Source of the DNA: CAVPEW01 sp050247895
GTDB taxonomy: Bacteria > Actinomycetota > Acidimicrobiia > Acidimicrobiales > VFJN01
Assembly (NCBI GenBank): GCA_050247895.1
Contig: JBFWTJ010000055.1
Location: forward strand, 1-16,124
Direction of reading: 5' to 3'
DNA length: 16,124 nucleotides
Shown: positions 1 through 6,565 of the stretch, one piece after another
Layout of the letters: each line of letters begins with the position of its first letter
Position numbering within the stretch: the first letter of the stretch is position 1
Position numbers and translations under genes: made by a program
The notes under the pieces: model-generated
The model's input: the letters and a program-made list of their open reading frames with translations, nothing else
What the model was told of the DNA's origin: nothing
The model's database searches: none

Positions 1-454
1 TCTCGAGCTCGACGGCGTCCCTGCGGTAGGTGGCCGCCGCCACACTGGCGCGTTCGTCACGGCACCCCTGGACGTCGAGCGTGCCCTCGTGCTGGTGGGG
101 GAGCGAGCCCACCAGGAAGATCCAGCCGTCGCGACATCGGTACATGCCGATCGCCGCGTTCTCGAAGTCGGGTCGCGGCAGCACGTCGCCGTCGACCCGG
201 TCGACGAGCAGGCCCGAGAGGTTGGCTGCCGCCTCGTGGACGTCGACGGAGACCCTCTGCGACACCCCGGTGCGGGCCCGCAGCAGCTGGGCGGCCGCGC
301 CGCCGACCATGGCGAGGGAGACCGCGGCAACCTCGCCCACCGGGTGCGGTGTCCGATATACGGGGTCGGAGCCCGTGATCGAGAGGGATTCCGGGTCGGC
401 GGCGAGGGGAAGCCCTCCCTGCTCGACGATCCGTGCGATCACTTCTGCATCCAT
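1..454 (-). CDS. CaiB/BaiF-type (family III) CoA-transferase, N-terminal part, cut by window edge
   Basis: The frame is open for 151 codons from an ATG at 454 to the window edge, so the 3' part is missing. A GAGGA ribosome site lies about 7 bases upstream of that ATG. The visible protein has the look of family III CoA-transferases (CaiB/BaiF): a PHPVGEVAAVSLAMVGGAAA helix at about residues 42-61, an RTGVSQRVSVDV strand segment, and then MYRCRDGWIFLVGSLPHQHEG at about 106-126. Known members move CoA between carboxylic acids through an aspartyl-CoA intermediate in the cytoplasm; the catalytic Asp is not in the visible part, so activity cannot be judged. It is the last visible gene of a minus-strand operon, 30 bases after the SDR stop. 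I infer a role in activating or racemising the acid handled by that operon. The substrate is unknown. Confidence 0.8.
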   Translation of the reverse strand, partial: MDAEVIARIVEQGGLPLAADPESLSITGSDPVYRTPHPVGEVAAVSLAMVGGAAAQLLRARTGVSQRVSVDVHEAAANLSGLLVDRVDGDVLPRPDFENAAIGMYRCRDGWIFLVGSLPHQHEGTLDVQGCRDERASVAAATYRRDAVELE

Positions 455-484
455 GCTAAATCCTCGAGGGTCCGGGCCGGCCGT

Positions 485-1345
485 CTACCTGGCCGCGACC
501 ATGTCCTGGTCGACGAAGACCGCCGGGAGCCCGACGGGATGGCCGTCCCAGACCTGGACGTCGTCGCCAGTGCGCCCGGAGGGCCCCTCGGCCACGAGTG
601 CGACGAGGACGTCCGCCACGGCCTCGGGTGAGAGCAGGCCCGGTCGCGGGGCTCCGCCGGCGCGGATCCAGGCGCGGTACATGGGCGTGTCCGTGGCCCC
701 CATGCCCAGCGTGTTCACCCGCACGCCGTGCTCGCGCAAGGCCCGAGCCCAGGCGAGCGTGAGGCCGGTGATGGCCCACTTGGAGGCGTCGTAGACATCG
801 AGGTCACGGCCACCCCCGGGCGGCCGGCGCCGGGTCGCGCCCAGGCAGAGGGGCGCGTCGGCGTGACCGACCGCCACCGGATAGCCGCAGTTGTGCATGT
901 GGTCGGTCGAGATGTTGACCACGTCGCCACCTCGGTGCACCAGGTGGGGCATGCAGGCCCGGCCGACGAGGAACGTCCCGCGGAGGTTGACGCCAACGAC
1001 GTCGTCGAAGTCGCGGATCGCTGTCGAGAGGTCCGGGCCCAAGGGCGGGGTGGCCCGGATGATGCCGGCGTTGTTGACGACGAGGTCGATCCCGCCCAGG
1101 GCGTCGGCGGAGGTCGTGACGAACGACCGCACGTCGTCCTCGTCGGCCACGTCGGCGACGACACCGAGGCTGCGACGGCCGAGGTCCTCCACCTCGGCGG
1201 CGACGGCCTCGACGGCGGGGTCGACGTCGCACAGCGCCACGTCGGCTCCGGCGCGGCCGAGGCCGAGCGCGAAGGCCCGGCCCAGGCCGCTCGCCGCGCC
1301 CGTGACCACGGCGCGTCGTCCCACGAGCGCCGGCTCGGGGGTCAC
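485..1345 (-). CDS. SDR-family NAD-dependent oxidoreductase with an insertion before the active-site Tyr
   Basis: A classical short-chain dehydrogenase of 286 aa. The dinucleotide-binding TGAASGLG is at 15-22, an Asp at position 40 ends beta-2 (normally favouring NAD over NADP), NNAG is at 91-94 and the active-site Asn at 120. Ser146, Tyr185 (in YDASK) and Lys189 complete the tetrad. Ser and Tyr are normally about 13 residues apart. Here they are 39 apart because of an Arg/Gly/Pro-rich insertion at roughly 158-184. The start is GTG, 2 bases after the TAG of the upstream substrate-binding protein, so the two are almost certainly cotranscribed and translationally coupled. Likely cytoplasmic oxidation or reduction of a hydroxy/keto intermediate in the same pathway as the CoA-transferase. 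The exact substrate cannot be read from the sequence. Confidence 0.88.
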   Translation of the reverse strand: MTPEPALVGRRAVVTGAASGLGRAFALGLGRAGADVALCDVDPAVEAVAAEVEDLGRRSLGVVADVADEDDVRSFVTTSADALGGIDLVVNNAGIIRATPPLGPDLSTAIRDFDDVVGVNLRGTFLVGRACMPHLVHRGGDVVNISTDHMHNCGYPVAVGHADAPLCLGATRRRPPGGGRDLDVYDASKWAITGLTLAWARALREHGVRVNTLGMGATDTPMYRAWIRAGGAPRPGLLSPEAVADVLVALVAEGPSGRTGDDVQVWDGHPVGLPAVFVDQDMVAAR

Positions 1346-1347
1346 CG

Positions 1348-2646
1348 CTACTTCCCGGCCGGCTTGTTGCCGGTGAACCAGGTGACGCCGGCCTCCTTGG
1401 AGACGTAGTCGCTCTCCTTGGCGTCCTCGCCGATGAGGACGAGGCCCTTCCCGTCGAACTGCACGATCGCGTTGTAGGGGTTCCAGAGGCGAGGCATCCC
1501 CTCAGGCGCGTTCTCGGGAGCGAGCGAGTGCACCAGGAACGGCTTCACCGGGGGTTCCTGCAGGGCGTCGAAGAGAGAGGCGCTGGTGATCTCGCCGTCG
1601 ATGCTGGCCAGGACGTCGACCAGGTACTGGATCGACGACGCCGCGGTGAGGGCGGTCGCGCCACGCTCGACGTCGGGGGCGTACTCGTCGACGATCGCGT
1701 TGAAGCGGTCGACCTCTTCGTTGCCCTCCAGCGTCGGCGGCACGGTCGGGAAGGAGAAGATGACGCCCTTCATCGCGTCACCGGCCGTGTCGAACACCGC
1801 CTGGGTCGCGCCCTGGCTGGTGCCGGTGATGATGGTGTCCCCGAAGCCGACCAGATCGATGCCGCCGTACATGCGTGGCGCCGGTCCCTCGGCGCAGCCA
1901 CAGAGCAGCCCGTCCGGCTTGGCGTTGGCCACCTGGGCCAGGAGCGGAGAGAAGTCGGCCGCGGTGGCGTCGTAGTAGATGACGTCGAACTTCTCACCGC
2001 CCAGCGTCGGCCACAGCGCCGACATGTTGTCGCTCACGCTGCGCGACGACGGCGTGTCGGCGCCCACGTAGTAGAGGCTCCTCGCCCCGGCGGAGGCGAG
2101 GTAGACCGCGAGCGAAGGATATGACCCCGACGCTCCCGCGATCGTCGGGAAGTTGTACTCGCTCTGGTATTCGGCCGGCGTGATCGGATAGCCGCCGACG
2201 TTGGGGATCTTCGCCTCCTCGACGGTGGGCAGGGCGTTCGCGCCGAAGGCGAGCGATTGGTTCCCCACGAATGCGACGACGCCGCTGTCGATCAGGTCCT
2301 GGGCGCACTGCAAGGATCGGCCCGGGTCGCCCTCGTCGTCGCACGCCTCGTATTCGAGGGGACGTCCGTCTATGCCGCCTTCGGAGTTCACGTGCTCCAC
2401 CCAGGCGTCGATCACCTCCTCGACCGCCCCGTTAGACCAGGCCGGGTTCTTGATGGTGAGGACGGATCCGATCTTGATCGGCTCGCCATCTGCCACCGGA
2501 CCAGCCGAGGATCCAGGCCCGCCTTGGGTCGTGCCGGCGTCGTCGTCGCCGCACGCGGCGACGAGCAGGGCAAGGACGCCGAACGGGGCGATGAGCCCAC
2601 TGAGGCGGACGCGGCGTGGGCGCGGTCGGGCTGTGCTGCGGTTCAC
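1348..2646 (-). CDS. ABC transporter substrate-binding lipoprotein, branched-chain amino acid/amide type
   Basis: 432 aa if started at GTG 2646; an in-frame ATG at 2676 would add 10 residues. I prefer the GTG because it follows an AGGGGGG run and gives a normal signal peptide: an Arg-rich n-region, hydrophobic GLIAPFGVLALLVAAC, and a lipobox ending at Cys32. The mature part begins with an acidic/Gly linker and then the type I periplasmic-binding fold of the LivJ/Peripla_BP_6 family (IKIGSVLTIKNPAW; EGGIDGRPLEYEACDDEGDP; LQCAQDLIDSGVVAFVGNQS). It would be anchored outside the membrane and pass a small ligand to an ABC permease. No permease or ATPase gene is in the window. It heads the operon with the SDR and CoA-transferase and is divergent from a LysR gene, so regulation by that LysR is likely. 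The ligand is unknown; in such catabolic settings it is often an aromatic or organic acid rather than an amino acid. Confidence 0.88.
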   Translation of the reverse strand: MNRSTARPRPRRVRLSGLIAPFGVLALLVAACGDDDAGTTQGGPGSSAGPVADGEPIKIGSVLTIKNPAWSNGAVEEVIDAWVEHVNSEGGIDGRPLEYEACDDEGDPGRSLQCAQDLIDSGVVAFVGNQSLAFGANALPTVEEAKIPNVGGYPITPAEYQSEYNFPTIAGASGSYPSLAVYLASAGARSLYYVGADTPSSRSVSDNMSALWPTLGGEKFDVIYYDATAADFSPLLAQVANAKPDGLLCGCAEGPAPRMYGGIDLVGFGDTIITGTSQGATQAVFDTAGDAMKGVIFSFPTVPPTLEGNEEVDRFNAIVDEYAPDVERGATALTAASSIQYLVDVLASIDGEITSASLFDALQEPPVKPFLVHSLAPENAPEGMPRLWNPYNAIVQFDGKGLVLIGEDAKESDYVSKEAGVTWFTGNKPAGK

Positions 2647-2751
2647 TTTCCCCCCTGGAGCATCGGGACTGCTCATCGAGCTGCTCGTTCCGGATGACCG
2701 GTCAACGAGATCACGGCTTCAGGGTCCGAGCAACGCCGGATCGGTCATGTC

Positions 2752-2774
2752 ATCGATCGATATCTTCGATCGAT
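2752..2774. promoter_or_regulatory. Perfect 9-5-9 inverted repeat, probable LysR operator
   Basis: The arms ATCGATCGA (2752-2760) and TCGATCGAT (2766-2774) are exact reverse complements around a TATCT spacer. T2757 and A2769 give the T-N11-A core expected of LysR-type binding boxes. The site lies 212 bp before the LysR start and about 105 bp before the GTG of the divergent operon, as is usual for an LTTR recognition site that controls both directions. The operator role is inference from sequence and position. Confidence 0.65.
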
Positions 2775-2894
2775 GGTTCGGCATTTGTCTGTGAATGCAC
2801 GCAGCCCGATCCACGTATTTCCCAGTGACATTCGGAAGGGCCTCATCTATGGTCGGTGCGCCGAACGGTGTTGACCCCTTGGCACCGGGCGGAC

Positions 2895-2927
2895 GGCCCC
2901 CGGCCACCGCCAGGTGGTGCGGGGGCC
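2895..2927 (+). promoter_or_regulatory. Strong G/C hairpin in the LysR leader
   Basis: GGCCCCCGGCCACC (2895-2908) pairs with GGTGGTGCGGGGGCC (2913-2927) over a GCCA loop: about 13 pairs with a one-base bulge. It lies 58 bp before the chosen LysR ATG. No U-tract follows, so it is a leader structure or a weak intrinsic terminator of unknown effect. It overlaps the 5' end of a longer in-frame extension of LysR (GTG/ATG at 2914), which argues against starting the protein there. Confidence 0.5.
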
Positions 2928-2985
2928 TTGCCGTGGCCGCATGCGCCTGGAGCGGCCGTGCGACGGGATGAGAGGCTGCGAGGCG

Positions 2986-3876
2986 ATGGAGCTCCACCAC
3001 CTGAGGTGCGCTCTCGCGATCGTCGAGCACGGCAGCTTCACGAAGGCTGCCGCCGCGCTGCACATGAGCCAGTCGGCCCTGTCGCACGCGATCGCCCGGC
3101 TGGAAGCCGACCTCGGCACCTCGCTGTTCCTGCGCCTGGGCCGTCGCGTGGAGCTCACGCCCGCCGGTCAGGCCCTCATCGATCCGGCGACCAAGGCGAT
3201 CGAGCACGCCGACGACGTCCGCGCCGCCGTTGCCTCAACCGTCGGTGTGGTGGCCGGCGAGCTCGACCTCGTCGTCGTCCAGATCGCGCTCACGACCATG
3301 ACCAGGCTGGTGAGCGCCTTCCGGGCTCGCTATCCCGGCGTCTCGGTCCGCCTCCACGACCCGGGTGACGATCCCGACGTCCGCCGCCAGCTGCGTGACG
3401 GGCGCAGCGAGGTGGGCATCGTGCGGTTGAGGGGGCGCGCGGCCCAGCTCCGGGTCGAGCCCCTGCTGGACATCGCCGTGGTCGCGATCGTTCCCGAGGG
3501 ATCGGCGCTGAGCAGCCGGGCGTCGGTCACCGTCGCCGAGCTGGCCAAGGAGCCGTTGGTGGCGCCCTCGCAAGGGTCCTTCATGCGCTCCCGGTTCGAC
3601 GCCGCCTTCGGCGATGCCGCCGCGGACCGCAACATCGTCGTCGAGTGCCCCACCCACGAGAGCCTCCTCGACCTCGTCCGCCAGGGTGCCGGTTGCTCGA
3701 TGACGGCCGAGGAGAGCGCGCTGCTGGTCCCCGGCGTGGTGGCGGTGCCGCTCCGCCCGCGGCGACGCATCCCGGTCGGCCTCGCGTACCGCCCCGGCCG
3801 CCTCTCACCGGCGGCTTCGGCCTTCATCCGGGTCGCGCACGAGCACCACGACGGCACCGGTCGCTCCGCGCGCTGA
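2986..3876 (+). CDS. LysR-type transcriptional regulator
   Basis: 296 aa, the usual LTTR length. The start is ATG 2986, because the canonical N-terminus MELHHLRCALAIVEHGSFTK begins there; upstream in-frame starts would add an atypical 24-residue Arg-rich tail. The winged helix-turn-helix covers about residues 2-60 (FTKAAAALHMSQSALSHAIARLE, then LFLRLGRRVELTPAG). A linker helix follows, then an effector-binding domain of two Rossmann-like lobes from about 90. Members bind DNA as tetramers and activate divergent genes when a pathway metabolite binds. The gene is divergent from the substrate-binding protein/SDR/CoA-transferase operon, with a T-N11-A palindrome between them, so it is the likely local regulator. 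The inducer is unknown. Confidence 0.92.
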   Translation: MELHHLRCALAIVEHGSFTKAAAALHMSQSALSHAIARLEADLGTSLFLRLGRRVELTPAGQALIDPATKAIEHADDVRAAVASTVGVVAGELDLVVVQIALTTMTRLVSAFRARYPGVSVRLHDPGDDPDVRRQLRDGRSEVGIVRLRGRAAQLRVEPLLDIAVVAIVPEGSALSSRASVTVAELAKEPLVAPSQGSFMRSRFDAAFGDAAADRNIVVECPTHESLLDLVRQGAGCSMTAEESALLVPGVVAVPLRPRRRIPVGLAYRPGRLSPAASAFIRVAHEHHDGTGRSAR

Positions 3877-3911
3877 TCCGGCACACCGGCACGAGGGCGG
3901 CGTCGGTGGCG

Positions 3912-3940
3912 ACCAACGCTCCGCAGGAGCCGATGTTGGT
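3912..3940 (+). terminator. Hairpin after the LysR gene
   Basis: ACCAAC-GCTCC (3912-3922), loop GCA, GGAGC (3926-3930), a 4-base CGAT bulge, then GTTGGT (3935-3940): 11 pairs in two stacked stems, 36 bp after the LysR stop. No T-run follows, so it is a possible U-less terminator of the kind common in high-GC actinobacteria rather than a canonical one. Confidence 0.45.
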
Positions 3941-3956
3941 CTGAATCCGGAACGGT

Positions 3957-4014
3957 ACATGGTCTGTTTGTGGATCAGATAGTGGTCCAAATAGGGATTA
4001 TGACATGGTCCGTT
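3957..4014 (+). repeat. Two 12-bp direct repeats in the ATPase promoter
   Basis: ACATGGTCTGTT (3957-3968) and ACATGGTCCGTT (4003-4014) match at 11 of 12 positions. A partial TGGTCC (3983-3988) lies between them. The second copy sits between the putative -35 and -10 of the ATPase gene, where a bound repressor would block it. A regulatory role is inference. Confidence 0.4.
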
Positions 4015-4018
4015 CGGG

Positions 4019-4024
4019 TACTCT
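4019..4024 (+). promoter_or_regulatory. TANNNT -10 box for the DUF4143 ATPase, leaderless start
   Basis: TACTCT ends 6 bases before the ATG at 4031, and there is no Shine-Dalgarno sequence in between. In actinobacteria a TANNNT box about 7 bases before the start codon marks leaderless transcripts that begin at the start codon itself. A weak TTATGA at 3998-4003 could act as the -35. Confidence 0.5.
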
Positions 4025-4030
4025 GCTCGG

Positions 4031-5269
4031 ATGCCGAGATACGTCCCGCGGATCGTCGATCAGGAGCTGGCCCAAGGGCTGGGGGAGCACCCGGCGATCC
4101 TCCTGGTCGGCCCCCGGGGCGCCGGTAAGACCACGACGGCCCGTCGGCACGCCGCGAGCGTCGTCCGCCTCGACCGTCCGGCGGAGGCCGTGGCCTTCGA
4201 AGCGGACGCCGATGCAGCGTTGGCCCGGCTCGCCGAACCGGTTCTGCTCGATGAGTGGCAGGCGGTCCCCGGCGTGCTCGCCGCGGTCAAGCGGAGTGTC
4301 GACGACGACCGGCGTCCCGGTCGCTTCCTGCTGACCGGGAGCGTGCGGGCCGACTTCGAGGCGGAGACCTGGCCCGGTACTGGTCGCTTGGTCCGACTTC
4401 CGATGCACACCCTCAACCGACGCGAGCTGTCGGGCAAGGCGTCGAGGCCGAACCCGGTCGACGTCATCGCGACTGGCGATGCGCTCTCGCTCACGGTCAC
4501 CGGGTCGGCGCCGAACCTTCCGGACTACGTCGGGATGGCACTTCTCGGGGGGTTCCCCGAGGCGGCGATCGAGCTCGGCGACCGTGGACGTCGGCGCTGG
4601 CTCGCGAGCTACCTCGAACAGCTCATCACTCGTGACGCGGTCGGTCTGTCGGGCCGTGATCCTGCGCGGCTCGCCCGGTACTTCGAGGTCCTCGCGCTGA
4701 ACTCGGCAGGGATCGTGAGGAACGTGACGACCTACGAGGCAGCGAACATCGACCAGAAGACTGCCAATGCGTACGACCGCCTGCTGTCCGACCTCTTCGT
4801 GCTCGACGTCGTTCCAGCCTGGCTCACGAACCGGCTTGCCCGACTCGTCAAGACCCCGAAGCGCTACGTCACCGATCCATCGCTCATCGGCGCCGCGCTG
4901 AGGATCGATCTCGATGGTGTCCTCCGTGACGGGGATCTGCTCGGGCGGATCCTCGACACCTTCGTCGCCGCTCAACTCCGGCCGGAGCTCGCCGCGAGCG
5001 TTGGGCGTCCCCGCTTGTTCCACGTGCGTGAGAAGAACGGGCGCCACGAGATCGACCTGCTCGCGGAGTTCGGTGGGGACCGGGTCGCGGCGATCGAGGT
5101 CAAGGCAACCGCAGCACCGAACCGTGGTGATGCCGCCCACCTCGAGTGGATGCGGGACCGCCTCGGTCAGCGGTTCCTGGCGGGCATCGTCTTCCACACC
5201 GGTCCGAGCACGTTCGCGCTCGCGGACCGGATCGCCGCACTCCCGATTGCGGCACTCTGGCAGGCCTGA
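4031..5269 (+). CDS. AAA_14/DUF4143 ATPase with PD-(D/E)XK-like C-terminus
   Basis: 412 aa. The N-terminal AAA domain has a Walker A GPRGAGKTT at 27-35, Walker B VLLDEWQ at 71-77 (D74, E75) and a sensor-like FLLTGS at 99-104. The DUF4143 part follows, with typical signatures GGFPEAA (173-179), YLEQLITRD (194-202) and KTPKRYVTDPSL (274-285). At the C-terminus HEIDLL (339-344) and EVK (356-358) form the D...ExK pattern of the PD-(D/E)XK nuclease fold. In this family the fold is usual, but catalysis is not proven. Cellular role is poorly known; members are common accessory genes and hop between genomes. The ATG has no ribosome site but a -10 box 6 bases upstream, suggesting leaderless expression. 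It is convergent with the dehydrogenase and belongs to no operon. Codon use is somewhat less G/C-biased than in hyuA, consistent with transfer. Confidence 0.9.
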   Translation: MPRYVPRIVDQELAQGLGEHPAILLVGPRGAGKTTTARRHAASVVRLDRPAEAVAFEADADAALARLAEPVLLDEWQAVPGVLAAVKRSVDDDRRPGRFLLTGSVRADFEAETWPGTGRLVRLPMHTLNRRELSGKASRPNPVDVIATGDALSLTVTGSAPNLPDYVGMALLGGFPEAAIELGDRGRRRWLASYLEQLITRDAVGLSGRDPARLARYFEVLALNSAGIVRNVTTYEAANIDQKTANAYDRLLSDLFVLDVVPAWLTNRLARLVKTPKRYVTDPSLIGAALRIDLDGVLRDGDLLGRILDTFVAAQLRPELAASVGRPRLFHVREKNGRHEIDLLAEFGGDRVAAIEVKATAAPNRGDAAHLEWMRDRLGQRFLAGIVFHTGPSTFALADRIAALPIAALWQA

Positions 5270-5339
5270 CCGGTACAGCATGCGATCTGGTCGGTCCGCC
5301 GAGGCCAGGTCGCTTCTCCACCTGCCTACGCCGCGGACT

Positions 5340-6314
5340 TCACACCACGGTGACGACGACCTTGCCCGCGGGATGGCCCTGCGCGAGGTAGCGGATGGCG
5401 TCGGCGGCTGCGCGAAGGGGGAACGTTCGGTCGATGACGGGAGCGAGCTCGCCGCGTTCGACGAGCTCGGCGAGCGCGATGAGGTCTTCGCGCTTCTCCT
5501 TGGAGATGAGGCTGCGCAGCTTCTGGCCGACGAACGGCGAGAGCAGTGGGCCACCGAGCATCCCTCGGAAGAACCCCCCGGTCCACCGGCCGCCGCCGTC
5601 GCCGCCGACCACGACGAGCGTTCCCTTCGCGGTCAGCGCTCGGCGGAGTGCCCGCAGCGCTCGTCGACCGGCGGTGTCGACGATGACGTCCCAGCGCGTC
5701 TGGCCGTCGGTGAAGTCCTCGCGCGTGTAGTCGATCACGTCGTCGGCGCCGATGGATCGCACGAGATCGCGCTTGCCGGTGCTGCACACGGCGGTGACGT
5801 GGGCGCCCATCGACTTCGCGATCTGCACCGCGCACGTACCGACGCCGCCGCCCGCTCCGATCACCAGCACCCGTTGGCCGGCCTGGACGGCGGCGACGTC
5901 ACGCAGCGCCTGCAACGCCGTGAGGCCGGAGATGGGGAGCGCGGCGGCTTCCGTGAAGTCGAGTGACGTGGGCTTCGGCGCGACCTTCGCCGCCCGGGCG
6001 ACGGCGAGCTCGGCGAAGGAGCCGTCGGCCACACCGAAGACCTCGTCGCCGAGGGACACGCCCTCCACGGCGGACCCGACCGTCTCGACCACGCCGGCCA
6101 CGTCCAGCCCCCGCACGCGCAGCTTGGGTCGGCGCAGGCCGAGGCCGAGGCGGGCGAAGTACGGCAGGCCGGTCATGACGTGCCACACGTCGGGGCCGCA
6201 GCCCGCCGCGTGGACGCGCACGATGACGTCACGGTCGCCGCAGGTCGGCGGGTCGATGTCGCGCAACGCCAACACGTCGGCCGGGCCGTAGCGGTCCTGG
6301 ACGATCGCTCTCAA
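5340..6314 (-). CDS. Zinc-less medium-chain dehydrogenase / NADPH:quinone oxidoreductase-like
   Basis: 324 aa from TTG 6314. That start is chosen because the protein begins with the classical MRAIVQDRYGPADVL, and GGAGGAGGAGG (minus strand, 6328-6318) precedes it. The frame stays open to 6467, but the extra N-terminus is Arg/Pro-rich and unlike the family. A GroES-like domain covers about 1-120, and the Rossmann NAD(P) motif GAGGGVG is at 153-159. The structural-zinc Cys loop is absent. The usual GHE catalytic-zinc motif is replaced by GLDVAG (69-74), so this is the zinc-independent quinone-oxidoreductase branch. LSPFVGQKL (258-266) is typical of actinobacterial members. Expected to reduce quinones or activated C=C bonds with NADPH in the cytoplasm; the real substrate is unknown. 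It is divergent from hyuA and convergent with the ATPase. Confidence 0.9.
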   Translation of the reverse strand: MRAIVQDRYGPADVLALRDIDPPTCGDRDVIVRVHAAGCGPDVWHVMTGLPYFARLGLGLRRPKLRVRGLDVAGVVETVGSAVEGVSLGDEVFGVADGSFAELAVARAAKVAPKPTSLDFTEAAALPISGLTALQALRDVAAVQAGQRVLVIGAGGGVGTCAVQIAKSMGAHVTAVCSTGKRDLVRSIGADDVIDYTREDFTDGQTRWDVIVDTAGRRALRALRRALTAKGTLVVVGGDGGGRWTGGFFRGMLGGPLLSPFVGQKLRSLISKEKREDLIALAELVERGELAPVIDRTFPLRAAADAIRYLAQGHPAGKVVVTVV

Positions 6315-6375
6315 CGGCCTCCTCCTCCGCGTGCGCCGTTGCCGCTCGGGGCGAGGAGCCCGTGCGTCGGTCCGC

Positions 6376-6381
6376 AGCGTA
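6376..6381 (-). promoter_or_regulatory. Possible -10 box of the dehydrogenase gene
   Basis: TACGCT on the minus strand fits TANNNT and would give a leader of roughly 55 bases ahead of the TTG start and its strong ribosome site. The -35 is poor (TGCTGA about 16 bases upstream). The rest of the 251-bp gap to hyuA shows no gene. Confidence 0.3.
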
Positions 6382-6552
6382 GGACCGTGCGACCAGGTCA
6401 GCAGACGAGGCGGCCTGGACCCGTGCGGAGCGCCGGTCGGGCAGCCGTTCGCCGGCCCGAGGGGCAACTCCCGGCAGCCGGCACATCGTCGCCCGCCGTG
6501 GTGCAGGCCCGGCGACGAGCTCGCGGCTTCAGTCGCGGCCCTCTCGCGTCGG

Positions 6553-6558
6553 TAGCGT
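6553..6558 (+). promoter_or_regulatory. TANNNT -10 box for hyuA, leaderless start
   Basis: TAGCGT ends 7 bases before ATG 6566. No Shine-Dalgarno sequence precedes either the ATG or the in-frame GTG at 6557, which itself overlaps the box. This spacing favours ATG 6566 as the start and a leaderless message. Confidence 0.45.
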
Positions 6559-6565
6559 GCCGGCG

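Larger units (their letters stand above)
2647..2985. other. Divergent regulatory gap between the substrate-binding protein and LysR
   Basis: 339 bp without a convincing gene. It is clearly more A/T-rich in its middle (about 2740-2850) than its flanks. It holds a perfect inverted repeat at 2752-2774, a palindrome GACCGGTC at 2696-2703, and a G/C-rich hairpin at 2895-2927. A TTGACC on the minus strand (2705-2700) could be a -35 for the operon, but no good -10 follows, so I do not call the promoter. Confidence 0.6.

Noticed and set aside
3998..5554. 518-codon open frame on the minus strand opposite the ATPase gene
   Set aside because: Composition is Arg/Pro/Asp-rich shadow protein with no domain; the plus strand has a clear ATPase with Walker motifs.
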